64,000 bases of DNA from Vreelandella malpeensis (GTDB lineage Bacteria; Pseudomonadota; Gammaproteobacteria; Pseudomonadales; Halomonadaceae): assembly GCF_020622355.1 (NCBI RefSeq), contig NZ_WHVL01000001.1, forward strand, positions 186,001-250,000, in the 5' to 3' direction. Shown here one piece after another: positions 32,792-41,497 of the stretch; position 1 is the stretch's first letter, and each line of letters opens with the position of its first letter. Both the position numbers and the translations under genes were made by a program. The notes under the pieces were generated by a model. That model was not told the origin of the DNA. It did no database searches and saw only the letters and a list, made by a program, of their open reading frames with translations.

Positions 32792-33783
32792 CAGAAGCGC
32801 TTGGTGAGCGTCATCGCGCCCACGGTATCGTGGCTGTCCTGGCCGTCGAACTCGCGAGTGCGCTTGAGCGCAGCGTAGGTCACCTGCCACTCGCCGAAGC
32901 CGAGGGCAAGGCCAACGGAGGCATCCGCGACCCACTCCTTGCGATCTACCGAGTGGCTCGAGGAGAAGACGTTGCCATCGAGAGTCAGGTTGTGCGCCAT
33001 GTAGTAGCCGTCCACGTTGGCGAACAGGTACCACTGGACGCCATGGGTGGCGTCGAACTGGCCGCGCCTGCCCGGGTTGGGCGTCAGCGTCGGCACGCCG
33101 CTGGCGTCGTCGCCCCAGCGCACGCTGTAGCCGGTGCTGGCGTAGGTGTAGAGATTGCCCAGCGCTACACCTACACTCGGCCCGTGGGCGAACTGCTTGC
33201 CGGCCAGGGGCGTATCGATCCACCACTGGCGGCGCCAGTTGAGGTTGGCGATCGGCTCGTCGCCAAGCTGGTTGTCCCAGCCGCGCGGGCGGTCACTTCC
33301 GGTGATGCGATGCACCTCGCGCTGGATGCTGTCCGCCAGCGACGACGGCCCGACCAGCCCCACGTCCAGGTGCAGATCGGTCGCCTGGGTCACATTCTGG
33401 GTGATTGGCGCGTCCTCGTAGAGCGACAGACCGACGAACACCAGGCCCGCGTAGGGGCGATCGTCCTTGATCAGCGCGGGCTCCTCGATGTTGTCCGGCG
33501 TGTAGATCTGGTGCACCAGGCGAAAGCTCGCCTGGTTCGCCCGGCCGATGATCGCATCGGGCAAGGAGGTCGCAAGCCTTTGAGTCCAGCTCTCGTCGCC
33601 CGGGGCGTAGCGGTAGTTGAGCTCGAAGCCGCTGGTGAAGTGGCCGTCGTCGCTACTGGCCATGCCGTCGTTCTCGACCTTGACCGAAAATGCGCTGTCG
33701 TCGGCGAAGGCCAGCGGTGCCAGAAGCATCATCGAGGCGGCGATGGCCAGGGGTTTCCACCGGGCGGCAGAAGAGTCGTTCAT
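32791..33783 (-). CDS. LpxR-family outer-membrane lipid A 3'-O-deacylase
   Basis: This 330-residue protein has a signal peptide ending PLAFA (about residue 27) and then the LpxR signature SVKVENDGMASSDDGHFTSG (Asn/Asp and Thr used at the active site), HRITGSDRPRGWDNQLGDEP (with the catalytic His) and a C-terminal Phe of an outer-membrane barrel. LpxR removes the 3'-acyloxyacyl group of lipid A in a calcium-dependent reaction. The gene is the first of a two-gene unit with the small unknown protein. A lipid A acyltransferase homologue is encoded at 40487. Confidence 0.9.
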   Translation of the reverse strand: MNDSSAARWKPLAIAASMMLLAPLAFADDSAFSVKVENDGMASSDDGHFTSGFELNYRYAPGDESWTQRLATSLPDAIIGRANQASFRLVHQIYTPDNIEEPALIKDDRPYAGLVFVGLSLYEDAPITQNVTQATDLHLDVGLVGPSSLADSIQREVHRITGSDRPRGWDNQLGDEPIANLNWRRQWWIDTPLAGKQFAHGPSVGVALGNLYTYASTGYSVRWGDDASGVPTLTPNPGRRGQFDATHGVQWYLFANVDGYYMAHNLTLDGNVFSSSHSVDRKEWVADASVGLALGFGEWQVTYAALKRTREFDGQDSHDTVGAMTLTKRF

Positions 33784-33895
33784 GTCTCTTTCCTTGAGGG
33801 GGGTATCGTTCGAAGCCAGTATAGCCGCTTTATAAACGTTTTTGGCTGTATGTAAACAACAAATATTTAGCAGGCATACTTTCCTCGCGCGACGC

Positions 33896-34435
33896 TCAGC
33901 GCTCGAGCTTCAGCCAGTGCGGAGTGATCTCGTGCTGGCCGCGCTCGTCGGTGACGAACAGCGCACCATCGCTGATCATGATGGCCCACTCGATCGCCCG
34001 GGGCAGGTCCTGCGCCACGGTCTCGAGCGCTGCCTGAGGCAGGCTCGCCACGTGCAAGTTCTTGAGCGAGGCCACCGCCGGCAGCACCTTCGCCTCCCAG
34101 ATATCCGTGCGCCCGTAAGCCAGCAGCGATACCCGCTCGGCGCGCCGCGAGCACCAGGTCAGCCGGTCGGCATCCGGCAGACCCACCTCGATCCAGTGCA
34201 GAACGCGGCCATCCAGGCTCTTCTCCCACAACGCCGGTTCGTCCACGTCTGAAAGCCCGCGCCCGAAGGCGAGCGCCTCGCTGTACCAGAGCACGAAGGC
34301 CAGCAGCCGCGCGCAGAGCCGCTCCTCGGTTTCCGAAGGGTGGCGCGCGACGGTAAAGCGCAGCGTTTCATACACGTTGCGATCCAGGTCTGTCAGGTTC
34401 ACATCCACTTTGTAGGGGGTCGCGCTTAATGCCAT
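33896..34435 (-). CDS. yaeQ: YaeQ-family protein
   Basis: This 179-residue protein has the YaeQ start MALSATPYKVDVNLTDLDRN and the segments HPSETEERLCARLLAFVLWY and WIEVGLPDADRL. The fold is PD-(D/E)XK nuclease-like, but a catalytic role has not been shown; the E. coli homologue was linked to RfaH suppression. The ATG at 34435 matches homologues; two in-frame ATGs just upstream (34444 and 34441) are possible. It lies 54 bases after the GST gene on the same strand. Confidence 0.92.
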   Translation of the reverse strand: MALSATPYKVDVNLTDLDRNVYETLRFTVARHPSETEERLCARLLAFVLWYSEALAFGRGLSDVDEPALWEKSLDGRVLHWIEVGLPDADRLTWCSRRAERVSLLAYGRTDIWEAKVLPAVASLKNLHVASLPQAALETVAQDLPRAIEWAIMISDGALFVTDERGQHEITPHWLKLER

Positions 34436-34489
34436 TTCCATCATCCGCTTGATTTTTCGCTAGTGTAACGGATTTGGCCGGCCCACGGG

Positions 34490-35191
34490 CTAACCCGTTC
34501 GTAGATCGCGCAGCAGCGTCGCGCTCTTCAGCGTATCGCGCTCGTGGCTCTCCTCCCGCCAGGGCTCTGCCAGCGCCTGCTCGTACCACGCTTGCAGCGC
34601 CGGCACCTGCAAGAGCCGTTTGACGTAATCCCGAGAAGTGTCGCTGAGCGGAAGATCGAAGGTCTGGATGCGAAACGCCACCGGGGCGAAGAACGCATCC
34701 ACGGCGCCGAACGCGCGGCCGGCCAAGAACGGCCCGTCGAAACGCTCGAGTCCCTGCTGCCAGAGGGCATCCAGACGCGAAAGGTCGCACTTGAGTGCAT
34801 TCGAGAGCGAATTGAGGCGAACCCGCACGCCGCAGTTCATCGGGCACTCCTGGCGCAGCGCGGTGAAGCCACTGTGCATTTCGGCGCAGGCCGAGCGCGC
34901 CCAGGCTCTTGCCGAGCGCGCTTTTGGCCATACATCGTCGCAGCACTCGGCCAGGTATTCGATGATCGCCAGCGAGTCCCATACGGCGGCCTGTACATCG
35001 CCATCGACCTCGACCAGGCAGGGCACCAGCCCCGAAGGCGAGAAGCGCAGGAAGGTATCGTGGCTTGCGCCACTTCCGCCCTCGAAGGGCATGAGGCGCT
35101 CGTTGAAGGGAATCTCCAGCGCCGTCATCAGCACCCAGGGCCGCAGCGACCAGGAGGAGTAGTTCTTGTTGGCGATATAGAGATCGAACAT
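34490..35191 (-). CDS. Glutathione S-transferase family protein
   Basis: This 233-residue protein has an N-terminal thioredoxin-like domain (LYIANKNYSSWSLRPWVLMT; SPSGLVPCLVEVDG, with the cis-Pro; VWDSLAIIEYLAE) and an alpha C-terminal domain. NYSSWSLRPW is characteristic of a bacterial GST group often annotated as glutathione S-transferase family protein with Ser as the catalytic residue. It is 46 bases downstream of the enoyl-CoA hydratase gene and upstream of yaeQ, possibly in one transcript. The substrate is unknown. Confidence 0.9.
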   Translation of the reverse strand: MFDLYIANKNYSSWSLRPWVLMTALEIPFNERLMPFEGGSGASHDTFLRFSPSGLVPCLVEVDGDVQAAVWDSLAIIEYLAECCDDVWPKARSARAWARSACAEMHSGFTALRQECPMNCGVRVRLNSLSNALKCDLSRLDALWQQGLERFDGPFLAGRAFGAVDAFFAPVAFRIQTFDLPLSDTSRDYVKRLLQVPALQAWYEQALAEPWREESHERDTLKSATLLRDLRTG

Positions 35192-35237
35192 CGAGGTTTC
35201 CCCTGACCTTAAAGAAAATGTGACCGAGGAGCACCAC

Positions 35238-36014
35238 CTACCGGAAATCGGGCTTGCGCTTCTCCACGAACGCGCTCATGCCCTCTTTCTGCTCGTCGCC
35301 GGCAAAGCAGAACGCAAACAGGCTGGTCTCGAGCGCCAAGGCGCTGTCGAGATCCTGATCCTGGCCATCATGGACCGCCTGCTTGGCAGCGCGAACCGCC
35401 TGGCGGCCGTTGCCCTGAAGCTGCTCTTTGAGCGTCTCGGCGTAGGCGGCTAGCTCGGCCTGGGGCATCACCTGGTTGACCAGCCCGATGCGCAGTGCTT
35501 CTTGGGCATCGATCTTGCGCCCGGTAGTGACGAGATCGAGCGCCATGGCCGGACCGACCCGGCGCGGCAGGCGCTGAGTACCGCCGAAACCGGGAATCAC
35601 GCCAAGCAGTACCTCCGGCTGGCCGAACACCGCGTTGTCGCTGGCCACCGCCCAGTCGCAGGCCAGCGCCAGCTCGCAGCCGCCGCCCAGGCAGAACCCG
35701 TTGACCAGCGCCACTACCGGCACCGGAAGCTGCTCCAGGCGCTTGATGGTACGCAGCGCCTGGGCGGCGAAGGCACGCGCCTGCTCCGGCGTCTTGTCGC
35801 GCATCTCGGTGATATCCGCTCCGGCCACGAAGGCTTTCTCGCCGGCGCCGGTGACGAGCACCGCGCGAAGATCCGCCTGCCCTTCGAGGTCGGCCAGGTG
35901 ACTCTCCAGTGCCGCGAGCACGTCGCTGTTCAAGGCGTTGAGCGCCTTGGGCCGCTGGAGGGTCAGCGTCACCACGCCGGCGTCGTCGGTTCGCTTGATC
36001 ACTGCATCGCTCAT
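35238..36014 (-). CDS. Enoyl-CoA hydratase
   Basis: This 258-residue crotonase-fold enzyme hydrates 2-enoyl-CoA in fatty-acid beta-oxidation. The oxyanion segments AFVAGADITEM (about residues 61-71) and GGGCELALACD are present. The two catalytic Glu residues are in GGCELAL (near 113) and GQPEVLLGVIPGFGGTQRLP (near 133), so the hydratase activity should be intact. It follows the acyl-CoA dehydrogenase by 47 bases, a pair of successive beta-oxidation steps. A stand-alone short crotonase rather than a FadB fusion. Confidence 0.93.
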   Translation of the reverse strand: MSDAVIKRTDDAGVVTLTLQRPKALNALNSDVLAALESHLADLEGQADLRAVLVTGAGEKAFVAGADITEMRDKTPEQARAFAAQALRTIKRLEQLPVPVVALVNGFCLGGGCELALACDWAVASDNAVFGQPEVLLGVIPGFGGTQRLPRRVGPAMALDLVTTGRKIDAQEALRIGLVNQVMPQAELAAYAETLKEQLQGNGRQAVRAAKQAVHDGQDQDLDSALALETSLFAFCFAGDEQKEGMSAFVEKRKPDFR

Positions 36015-36061
36015 GAGGGACTCCTTTATCGTTGTAACCCTGTTGTCGTTGTAACGGGACG

Positions 36062-37840
36062 TTATGGCTGGAGGAAGAAATCGTCAAGGCACTGGGTGCC
36101 CGCCTCGATCACCGCGCGCTGGGAACGTCCCACGGGCAGCCATTGGGTCAGGGCGTAGCGGGCGCTGGCGAGCTTGGCGCGGTAGAAAGGATCCTGCCCC
36201 TCGGCGCGGTGGGCCTTGAGCGCCGCCTCGCCCATCTGCCAGGCGCACAGCACGTGGCCGGCCAGGCTCAGAAACGGCGTGGCATAGGCCTGGATGGCAT
36301 CATTGCCGCGCGCAGGGTCCGCCCCCTGCGCCAGCACCTGCGCCATGGCCGCGCGCAGATCCGCCGCGCCGGCGTCGAGCGCGGCGCCGAGGGCCGCCAG
36401 GGCGGGCTCGTCGCGAAGCGCTCGGGCGGTCTGCTCGGCATGCTCGATCAAGCGTGTAAGGGCCGCGCCCTGGTCGCGCTGCAGCTTGCGTCCGGCCAGG
36501 TCCAGCGCCTGGATGCCGTTGGTGCCTTCGTAGATCGGGGCGATGCGCGCGTCGCGCAAAAGCTGGGCCGCCCCGGTCTCCTCCACGTAGCCCATCCCGC
36601 CGTGCACCTGAATGCCCAGGGAGGCGATCTCGACGGCCTGATCGGTGGAGAACCCCTTGACCACGGGAATCAGCACATCGACCAGCGCCTGGGCGGCATC
36701 GCGCTCTTGCGGCTCACCGTGGCGGGCAATATCGAGCTGGCCGGCGCAGTAGAGCGCCAGCGAGCGCAGCGCGTCGGTGCGCGCGCGCATGGACAGCAGC
36801 ATGCGCTTGACGTCGAGGTGCTCGGCGATGGTGGCGGGTGCCCCGCCCCGGGCCTTGGAGAGGCGCCCCTGCACGCGCTCGCGTGCATAGGCCGCGGCGT
36901 GCTGGCAGGCGCGCTCGGCAACGCCGATGCCCTGGATACCGACCTTGTGGCGCGCCTCGTTCATCATGGTGAACATGTGGTTGAGACCGCGCCCTTGTTC
37001 GCCGACCAGATAGCCGACCGCCCCGCCCTGCTCGCCGAAGCTCAGCGTGCAGGTGGGCGAGCCGTGAATGCCCAGCTTGTGCTCGAGGGAGGCGCAGACC
37101 ACGTCGTTGCGCTCGCCGAGCGCGCCGCTGTCGTCGACCAGGAATTTGGGCACCAGAAACAGCGAGATCCCCTTGTTGCCCTCAGCAGCCTCGGGCGTGC
37201 GCGCCAGCACCAGATGGACGATGTTCTCGGCGGCGTCGTGCTCGCCCCAGGTGATGTAGATCTTCTGGCCGGAAATACGGTAGTGATCGCCCTCGGGAAC
37301 GGCCCGGGTACGCACCTGGGAGAGATCCGAGCCGGCCTGGGGCTCAGTAAGGTTCATGGTACCGGTCCAGCGTCCTTCGACCAGCGCCGGGAGGTAGGTG
37401 GCCTTTAGCTCGAAGCTGCCGTGATGGGCCAGCGCCTCGATGGCGCCGGCGGTGAGCATGGGGCACAGCCCAAGCGCCATGTTGGCGCCGTGGAGCATCT
37501 CCTGAACGGCGCTCGCCACCACTTCCGGCAGGTTCTGTCCACCCAGCGTTTCACTCACGCCGATGCCGTTCCAGCCACCTTCGACGTAGGCGCGGTAGGC
37601 GGCGGCGAAGCCCTCCGGCGTTGTGACGCTGCCATCGGCGTGACGCTTGGCGCCCTGCTGATCGCCGACGCGGTTCAAGGGCCCCCAGACATCACCGGCG
37701 AGCTTCGCGGCTTCCTCGAGCACTGCCTCGACCAGTTCCGGCGTGGTCTCTTCGAAAGCGGGCAGCGAGAGCGAGGTGTGACCCAGCACCTCTTCGAGAA
37801 CGAAACGCAGATCGCGTACCGGCGCGGCATAATCCTTCAT
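36062..37840 (-). CDS. Acyl-CoA dehydrogenase with C-terminal helical extension (DmdC-like group)
   Basis: This 592-residue FAD enzyme is longer than the ~380-residue medium-chain type because of a C-terminal domain (about residues 460-592). FAD and substrate segments are TMNLTEPQAGSDLSQVRTRA, YRISGQKIYITWGEHD and MGYVEETGAAQLLRDARIAPIYEGTNGIQ, where the Glu of YEGTN is the catalytic base. Such enzymes act on long-chain acyl-CoA or on methylmercaptopropanoyl-CoA (DmdC). The ATG at 37840 has an AGGGGG site; 12 extra upstream residues are rejected. A PsrA-like box precedes it. Confidence 0.9.
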   Translation of the reverse strand: MKDYAAPVRDLRFVLEEVLGHTSLSLPAFEETTPELVEAVLEEAAKLAGDVWGPLNRVGDQQGAKRHADGSVTTPEGFAAAYRAYVEGGWNGIGVSETLGGQNLPEVVASAVQEMLHGANMALGLCPMLTAGAIEALAHHGSFELKATYLPALVEGRWTGTMNLTEPQAGSDLSQVRTRAVPEGDHYRISGQKIYITWGEHDAAENIVHLVLARTPEAAEGNKGISLFLVPKFLVDDSGALGERNDVVCASLEHKLGIHGSPTCTLSFGEQGGAVGYLVGEQGRGLNHMFTMMNEARHKVGIQGIGVAERACQHAAAYARERVQGRLSKARGGAPATIAEHLDVKRMLLSMRARTDALRSLALYCAGQLDIARHGEPQERDAAQALVDVLIPVVKGFSTDQAVEIASLGIQVHGGMGYVEETGAAQLLRDARIAPIYEGTNGIQALDLAGRKLQRDQGAALTRLIEHAEQTARALRDEPALAALGAALDAGAADLRAAMAQVLAQGADPARGNDAIQAYATPFLSLAGHVLCAWQMGEAALKAHRAEGQDPFYRAKLASARYALTQWLPVGRSQRAVIEAGTQCLDDFFLQP

Positions 37841-37904
37841 GGCATCCCCCTGGTCTGAACTGAGTGACGAGATCAACGCGTCATCGGTATCGGGGCATGG
37901 TAAT

Positions 37905-37918
37905 CAAACGTGCGTTTG
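37905..37918. promoter_or_regulatory. Candidate PsrA/FadR-type operator before the acyl-CoA dehydrogenase
   Basis: CAAACGTGCGTTTG is a perfect palindrome with the form (G/C)AAAC-N4-GTTT(G/C), the consensus for the fatty-acid-sensing TetR protein PsrA of pseudomonads. It is about 65-80 bases upstream of the dehydrogenase start. No psrA gene is in the window. Confidence 0.65.
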
Positions 37919-37949
37919 CACACCATTCGTCCAAGGTATCACGGTGGGC

Positions 37950-39326
37950 TCAGTGGCGGCGAATGTCGACACCTTCGGCATCGTCGTAGTAGGTGATGTG
38001 AGTCTCGTCCTCGGCAGGCGGGCCAACCACGGGCTCGGCCACTTCGACCTCCGGCACCACGTTGGAGAGATCCTCCAGATGCTCGTGCTCCAGCGCCCCC
38101 TGTACCAGCTCCTCGGTGACCACGAGTTCGGCACCGGCGGCGGACATGGGCATGGTCGCCGTGAACGGCGCCACCGGCATCGGCGCCGGGCGCACGCTGC
38201 GCCGCCAGCCAAAGAACAGCAAGAAGAACAGGCTCAGCGCCCCGAAGGACCAGAACAGCCCCGCATCGCCAACCGCAGTCATCACCGGCGAGATCAGCAG
38301 CGGGCTGATCGTCGCGCCGATGGAGTTGATCAACAAGAGCCCCTGACTCATGCGCACCAGCGCCCCCGCCGGCGCCCGGTCGGCGGCGTGGCTAACGGCC
38401 ACCGGGTAGAGGGCGAAGACCCCGCCGCCGAGCAAGAACAGCAGCACCGCCAGCATCCCGAAGGAGAGCGGCAGCGTCAGCATGGCAGCGGAGATCACGA
38501 TGCAGAACGCGCTGATGCCGATCAGCACCATCTGCCGGTCGTGGCGGTCGGACCAGCGTCCGATCGGGTACTGCAGCAGCATCGCGCCGAGGATCACCAC
38601 GGCCATCATCTGCCCCACCTGGCTGACGCTCATGCCGATGCGCTGCAGATAGAGCGGCAGCAGCGAGTAGGCGGCGGCGACCACCATGCCGGAGCCCAGG
38701 CTGCCAATCACCCCGGTAGGCGTCATGGTGATCAAACGGTGCGGCGGCAAGGGCTCGGCGTGTTCGAGAAGCGGCGACACGCGGGGAATCATCGCCATGG
38801 GCAGCACGGAGAGCGAGGCGAGCAGGCCGACCACCATGAACGGCGCGGTCGCGCCCATGGCGTCGAGCGTGCCCAGCAGCAGTTGCCCTAGAACCCCGGC
38901 GGCGTAGAGCGCGATCATGTAGAGCGCCAGCAGCCGGCCGCGCACCTTCTGGTCGCCCGCGGTCAGAAGCCAGCTTTCGATGACCAGGTAAACGCCGACC
39001 GTCGCCCAGCCGCCGATCAGGCGCAGCACGAACCATGCCCAGGGGTCGAAGAACAGCCCCTGCAGCAGCACCGTGACCGCCACCAGCGAGGCGAAGCTTC
39101 CGTAGGCGCGAATATGGCCGATGCGCAGCAGCAAACGGTCGTTGACCATCGCCCCGAGCGCCAGGCCGATGAAGTAGGCCGAGGAGACGACCCCGATCAG
39201 CGTGGCGGACTCGCCGGCGGCGTCCAGGCGCAGGGTGATCAGCGTGGCCAGAAAGCCGTTGCCGATGCCGAGAATGAAAAGCCCCAATAATGGCGCGAGC
39301 GCCATAGCCAAGAGTTGCCGCGACAT
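37950..39326 (-). CDS. MFS transporter of the YcaD type
   Basis: This 458-residue major facilitator has 12 hydrophobic helices in the first ~395 residues (MSRQLLAMALAPLLGLFILG... onward) and the loop motifs SSAYFIGLALGAMVNDRLLL and YPIGRWSDRHDR. A hydrophilic acidic C-terminal extension of about 60 residues (…EELVQGALEHEHLEDLSNVV...) follows, which many relatives lack. The ATG at 39326 follows a GAGG site; an in-frame start 45 bases upstream is less likely. Substrate unknown; YcaD/UMF2-like. Confidence 0.87.
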   Translation of the reverse strand: MSRQLLAMALAPLLGLFILGIGNGFLATLITLRLDAAGESATLIGVVSSAYFIGLALGAMVNDRLLLRIGHIRAYGSFASLVAVTVLLQGLFFDPWAWFVLRLIGGWATVGVYLVIESWLLTAGDQKVRGRLLALYMIALYAAGVLGQLLLGTLDAMGATAPFMVVGLLASLSVLPMAMIPRVSPLLEHAEPLPPHRLITMTPTGVIGSLGSGMVVAAAYSLLPLYLQRIGMSVSQVGQMMAVVILGAMLLQYPIGRWSDRHDRQMVLIGISAFCIVISAAMLTLPLSFGMLAVLLFLLGGGVFALYPVAVSHAADRAPAGALVRMSQGLLLINSIGATISPLLISPVMTAVGDAGLFWSFGALSLFFLLFFGWRRSVRPAPMPVAPFTATMPMSAAGAELVVTEELVQGALEHEHLEDLSNVVPEVEVAEPVVGPPAEDETHITYYDDAEGVDIRRH

Positions 39327-39607
39327 GCCTACCTCACCTTTAACCGCCGATTGTTGAAACGAACGCCACACCGTTTTTCATGCCGGCACAGCTTCGAGGC
39401 AACCAAACGGGCGCGCAATTATTGCGCCCGGCGCCCCAAAGTCAACGCTTTTCGCCCAAGCGCCCCGGCACTTGGTGTTTTCGTCATCCAAAGCGCCTCT
39501 GGACAGCAATATCCTCTAGCGCGAGCGGCGCGATTAACTGACACGCGGTGACCGGCTTGGCGTATCATCGAGGTTTTCACCAAGACCGCCGATACAAAGG
39601 ATCACGC
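39327..39607. other. 281-base divergent intergenic region, no gene seen
   Basis: The region between the MFS start and the VOC gene contains a GC-rich hairpin CGGGCGC/GCGCCCG with a 9-base AT-rich loop (39408-39430) and the VOC ribosome site AAAGGA (39595-39600). The intervening sequence shows no open frame with coding character. Confidence 0.5.
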
Positions 39608-39991
39608 ATGCTCTCAGGCCTGGACCATCTCGTTGTAACCGTGACCGACATGGGGCGCGCTGTGGATTTCTACTCCCGCGTGCTGGGGCTGGACGTTCGC
39701 TACCGTGACGCCCAGCGAGTGGATCTGCTGCTCGGAGACACTGCCCTTCGCCTGCACCAGACCGATACCGACATCGCACCGGTTTCCGCCACCCCTACCC
39801 CGGGCAGTCTCGATCTCTGCCTGCGCTGCCAGCTGCCGCTGGCGGAGTTTCTGACCCACCTCGAGGCGCTGGCGGTGCCCGTCGAGCTCGGCCCCGTCGA
39901 GCGCCAGGGCGCCACGGGGCCGATCGAATCGCTCTACCTGCGCGACCCGGACGGCAACCTGCTGGAGATCTGCCGGCCGCTTTCGCGCTGA
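39608..39991 (+). CDS. VOC-superfamily (glyoxalase/bleomycin resistance fold) protein
   Basis: This 127-residue protein begins MLSGLDHLVVTVTDMGRAVD and ends YLRDPDGNLLEICRPLSR, the paired VOC half-motifs with a metal His near the start and Glu near the end (LLEICR). Such single-domain proteins dimerise around a metal and include glyoxalase I, dioxygenases and antibiotic-binding proteins, so the substrate is open. The ATG at 39608 follows AAAGGATCACGC; the frame is open 60 bases upstream. Confidence 0.88.
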   Translation: MLSGLDHLVVTVTDMGRAVDFYSRVLGLDVRYRDAQRVDLLLGDTALRLHQTDTDIAPVSATPTPGSLDLCLRCQLPLAEFLTHLEALAVPVELGPVERQGATGPIESLYLRDPDGNLLEICRPLSR

Positions 39992-40078
39992 GTCTTCGGG
40001 TGGTGCCATGGCCCGGGCGGCGCTATCATGGCCGCCTTCGACGCCGCCGCGGGCGGTCAACCTGCCAAAGGAGCGTGT

Positions 40079-40483
40079 ATGCGCCACAACGCTGATGAAG
40101 CGCCCATCGAGGGTGAAATCGTGGACGAGCGCGTCGATGAACGCGCCCCGGCCGCCGGCCCCGACACCACGGTGGCGCTGGTGGTCTACGCCCTTTTCCT
40201 GGCCAACTTCGTGACCGGTTTTACCATCATCGTCGGCGTGATCGTCTCTTACGTCTACCATGGCAACGGCCCGCGCTGGCTCGACGAGCACTACCGCTAC
40301 CAGATCCGCACCTTCTGGATCGGCCTGCTCTACTTGAGTATCGCCTCGCTGCTCACGCTCGTGCTGATCGGTTTCCCGCTGCTGCTGGCGCTGGCGGCGT
40401 GGTTCATCGTGCGCTGCGTCAAGGGCTTCAAGGGCATTCAGGAGAAGCGCGCGCCGACCAACGTGGATAGCTGGTTGCTGTAA
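40079..40483 (+). CDS. DUF4870-like small membrane protein
   Basis: This 134-residue protein has a polar N-terminus (about 28 residues, acidic and repetitive EGEIVDERVDERAP), then three predicted membrane helices (about residues 30-58, 80-100 and 103-116) and the segment HYRYQIRTFWIGLLYLS seen in DUF4870/DUF2061-type proteins. The ATG at 40079 follows AAAGGAG; the longer frame from 40028 is not supported. It lies 3 bases before the acyltransferase gene, so the two are probably cotranscribed. Function unknown. Confidence 0.8.
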   Translation: MRHNADEAPIEGEIVDERVDERAPAAGPDTTVALVVYALFLANFVTGFTIIVGVIVSYVYHGNGPRWLDEHYRYQIRTFWIGLLYLSIASLLTLVLIGFPLLLALAAWFIVRCVKGFKGIQEKRAPTNVDSWLL

Positions 40484-40486
40484 GCC

Positions 40487-41419
40487 ATGGCCGGTTCTCG
40501 TTCCTCTCGACTGCAAAGCTTCCAGGCCCGCGCCATCGGCACACTATGGCGGTTTCTTTCCGGCTGGTCGCTGAAGGCGCTGTGGTGCGTCGCGCGCCGC
40601 CTGGGGCCGCTGGTCCATCTTCTCAGCCGCCGCGAGCGCGAGGTGACCGACACCAACCTCGCCGTGGTCTACCCGGACATGCCCGCCGACGAGCGCCGCT
40701 CGCTCGCCCGCCAGAGCCTTTGCCACTCGGCGGCCACCATGCTCGAACTCGGCCACGCCTGGATCGCCTCGCCGGCCAGGGTCGAGGCGCACATCCTGGC
40801 GGTCTACGGGCGCGACAAGCTCGACGACGCCCGCGCCCAAGGGCGCGGCGTGATCGTGCTGGCACCGCATTTCGGCAACTGGGAGGTGCTCAATTTCTGG
40901 CTGTCGAGCCATTTTCCCTTCACCGCCATGTACGAGCCGCCCAAGATCGCCGATCTCGAACCCATCATCCGCCACGGCCGCGAGCGCATGGGGGCAAGTC
41001 TCGTGCCCACCAACTCGCGCGGCGTGGCGGCGCTTCTGAAAGCCCTCAAGCGCTCTGAGGCGATCGGCATCCTGCCGGATCAGGAGCCGGACTGGGGCAG
41101 CGGCGTGTTCGCGCCGTTCTTCGACCGCCCGGCCTACACCGCCACGCTTCTACCCAAGCTGGTCGCCCGCACCCAGGCGCGGGTGGTGACCGGCGTGGCG
41201 CTGCGCGTGCCGGGCAAGGGGTTCGTGATCCATTTCCTCGACGCCGACGAGCGGGTCTACAGCGAGGACGACGTGACTTCCGCCACCGGCGTCAACGTCA
41301 GCGTCGAGGCGTCGATCGCCCTCGACCCGGCGCAGTACCAGTGGGAGTACAAGCGCTATCGCAAGGTGGTCGAGGAAGCCGAAGGCGTGGCCAACGCAAA
41401 CGATTATCGGCTCTATTGA
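40487..41419 (+). CDS. Lipid A acyltransferase (LpxL/LpxM family)
   Basis: This 310-residue inner-membrane-associated protein has the HX4E catalytic motif in LAPHFGNWEVLNFW (about residues 126-131) and the segments MYEPPK and ILPDQEPDWGSGVFAPFF that place it in the HtrB/MsbB family. These transfer an acyl chain from ACP to the Kdo2-lipid A precursor. It may finish hexa-acylation; an LpxR-like deacylase is encoded elsewhere in the window. The stop at 41417-41419 is followed at once by a short tandem repeat. Confidence 0.9.
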   Translation: MAGSRSSRLQSFQARAIGTLWRFLSGWSLKALWCVARRLGPLVHLLSRREREVTDTNLAVVYPDMPADERRSLARQSLCHSAATMLELGHAWIASPARVEAHILAVYGRDKLDDARAQGRGVIVLAPHFGNWEVLNFWLSSHFPFTAMYEPPKIADLEPIIRHGRERMGASLVPTNSRGVAALLKALKRSEAIGILPDQEPDWGSGVFAPFFDRPAYTATLLPKLVARTQARVVTGVALRVPGKGFVIHFLDADERVYSEDDVTSATGVNVSVEASIALDPAQYQWEYKRYRKVVEEAEGVANANDYRLY

Positions 41420-41475
41420 CTCTGTTTCGCTGGCCCTGTCTCGCTGACCCTGTTTCGCTGCCCCTGCCTCGCCTT
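41420..41475. repeat. Four imperfect 14-bp tandem repeats
   Basis: The unit CCCTGTTTCGCTGN recurs at 41420-41433, 41434-41447, 41448-41461 and 41462-41475; the units differ at a few positions and the last is the most diverged. The array lies directly after the lipid A acyltransferase stop codon and before the convergent ManC-like gene. Confidence 0.85.
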
Positions 41476-41497
41476 TCGACATCGCGCGTCGCGCCCG

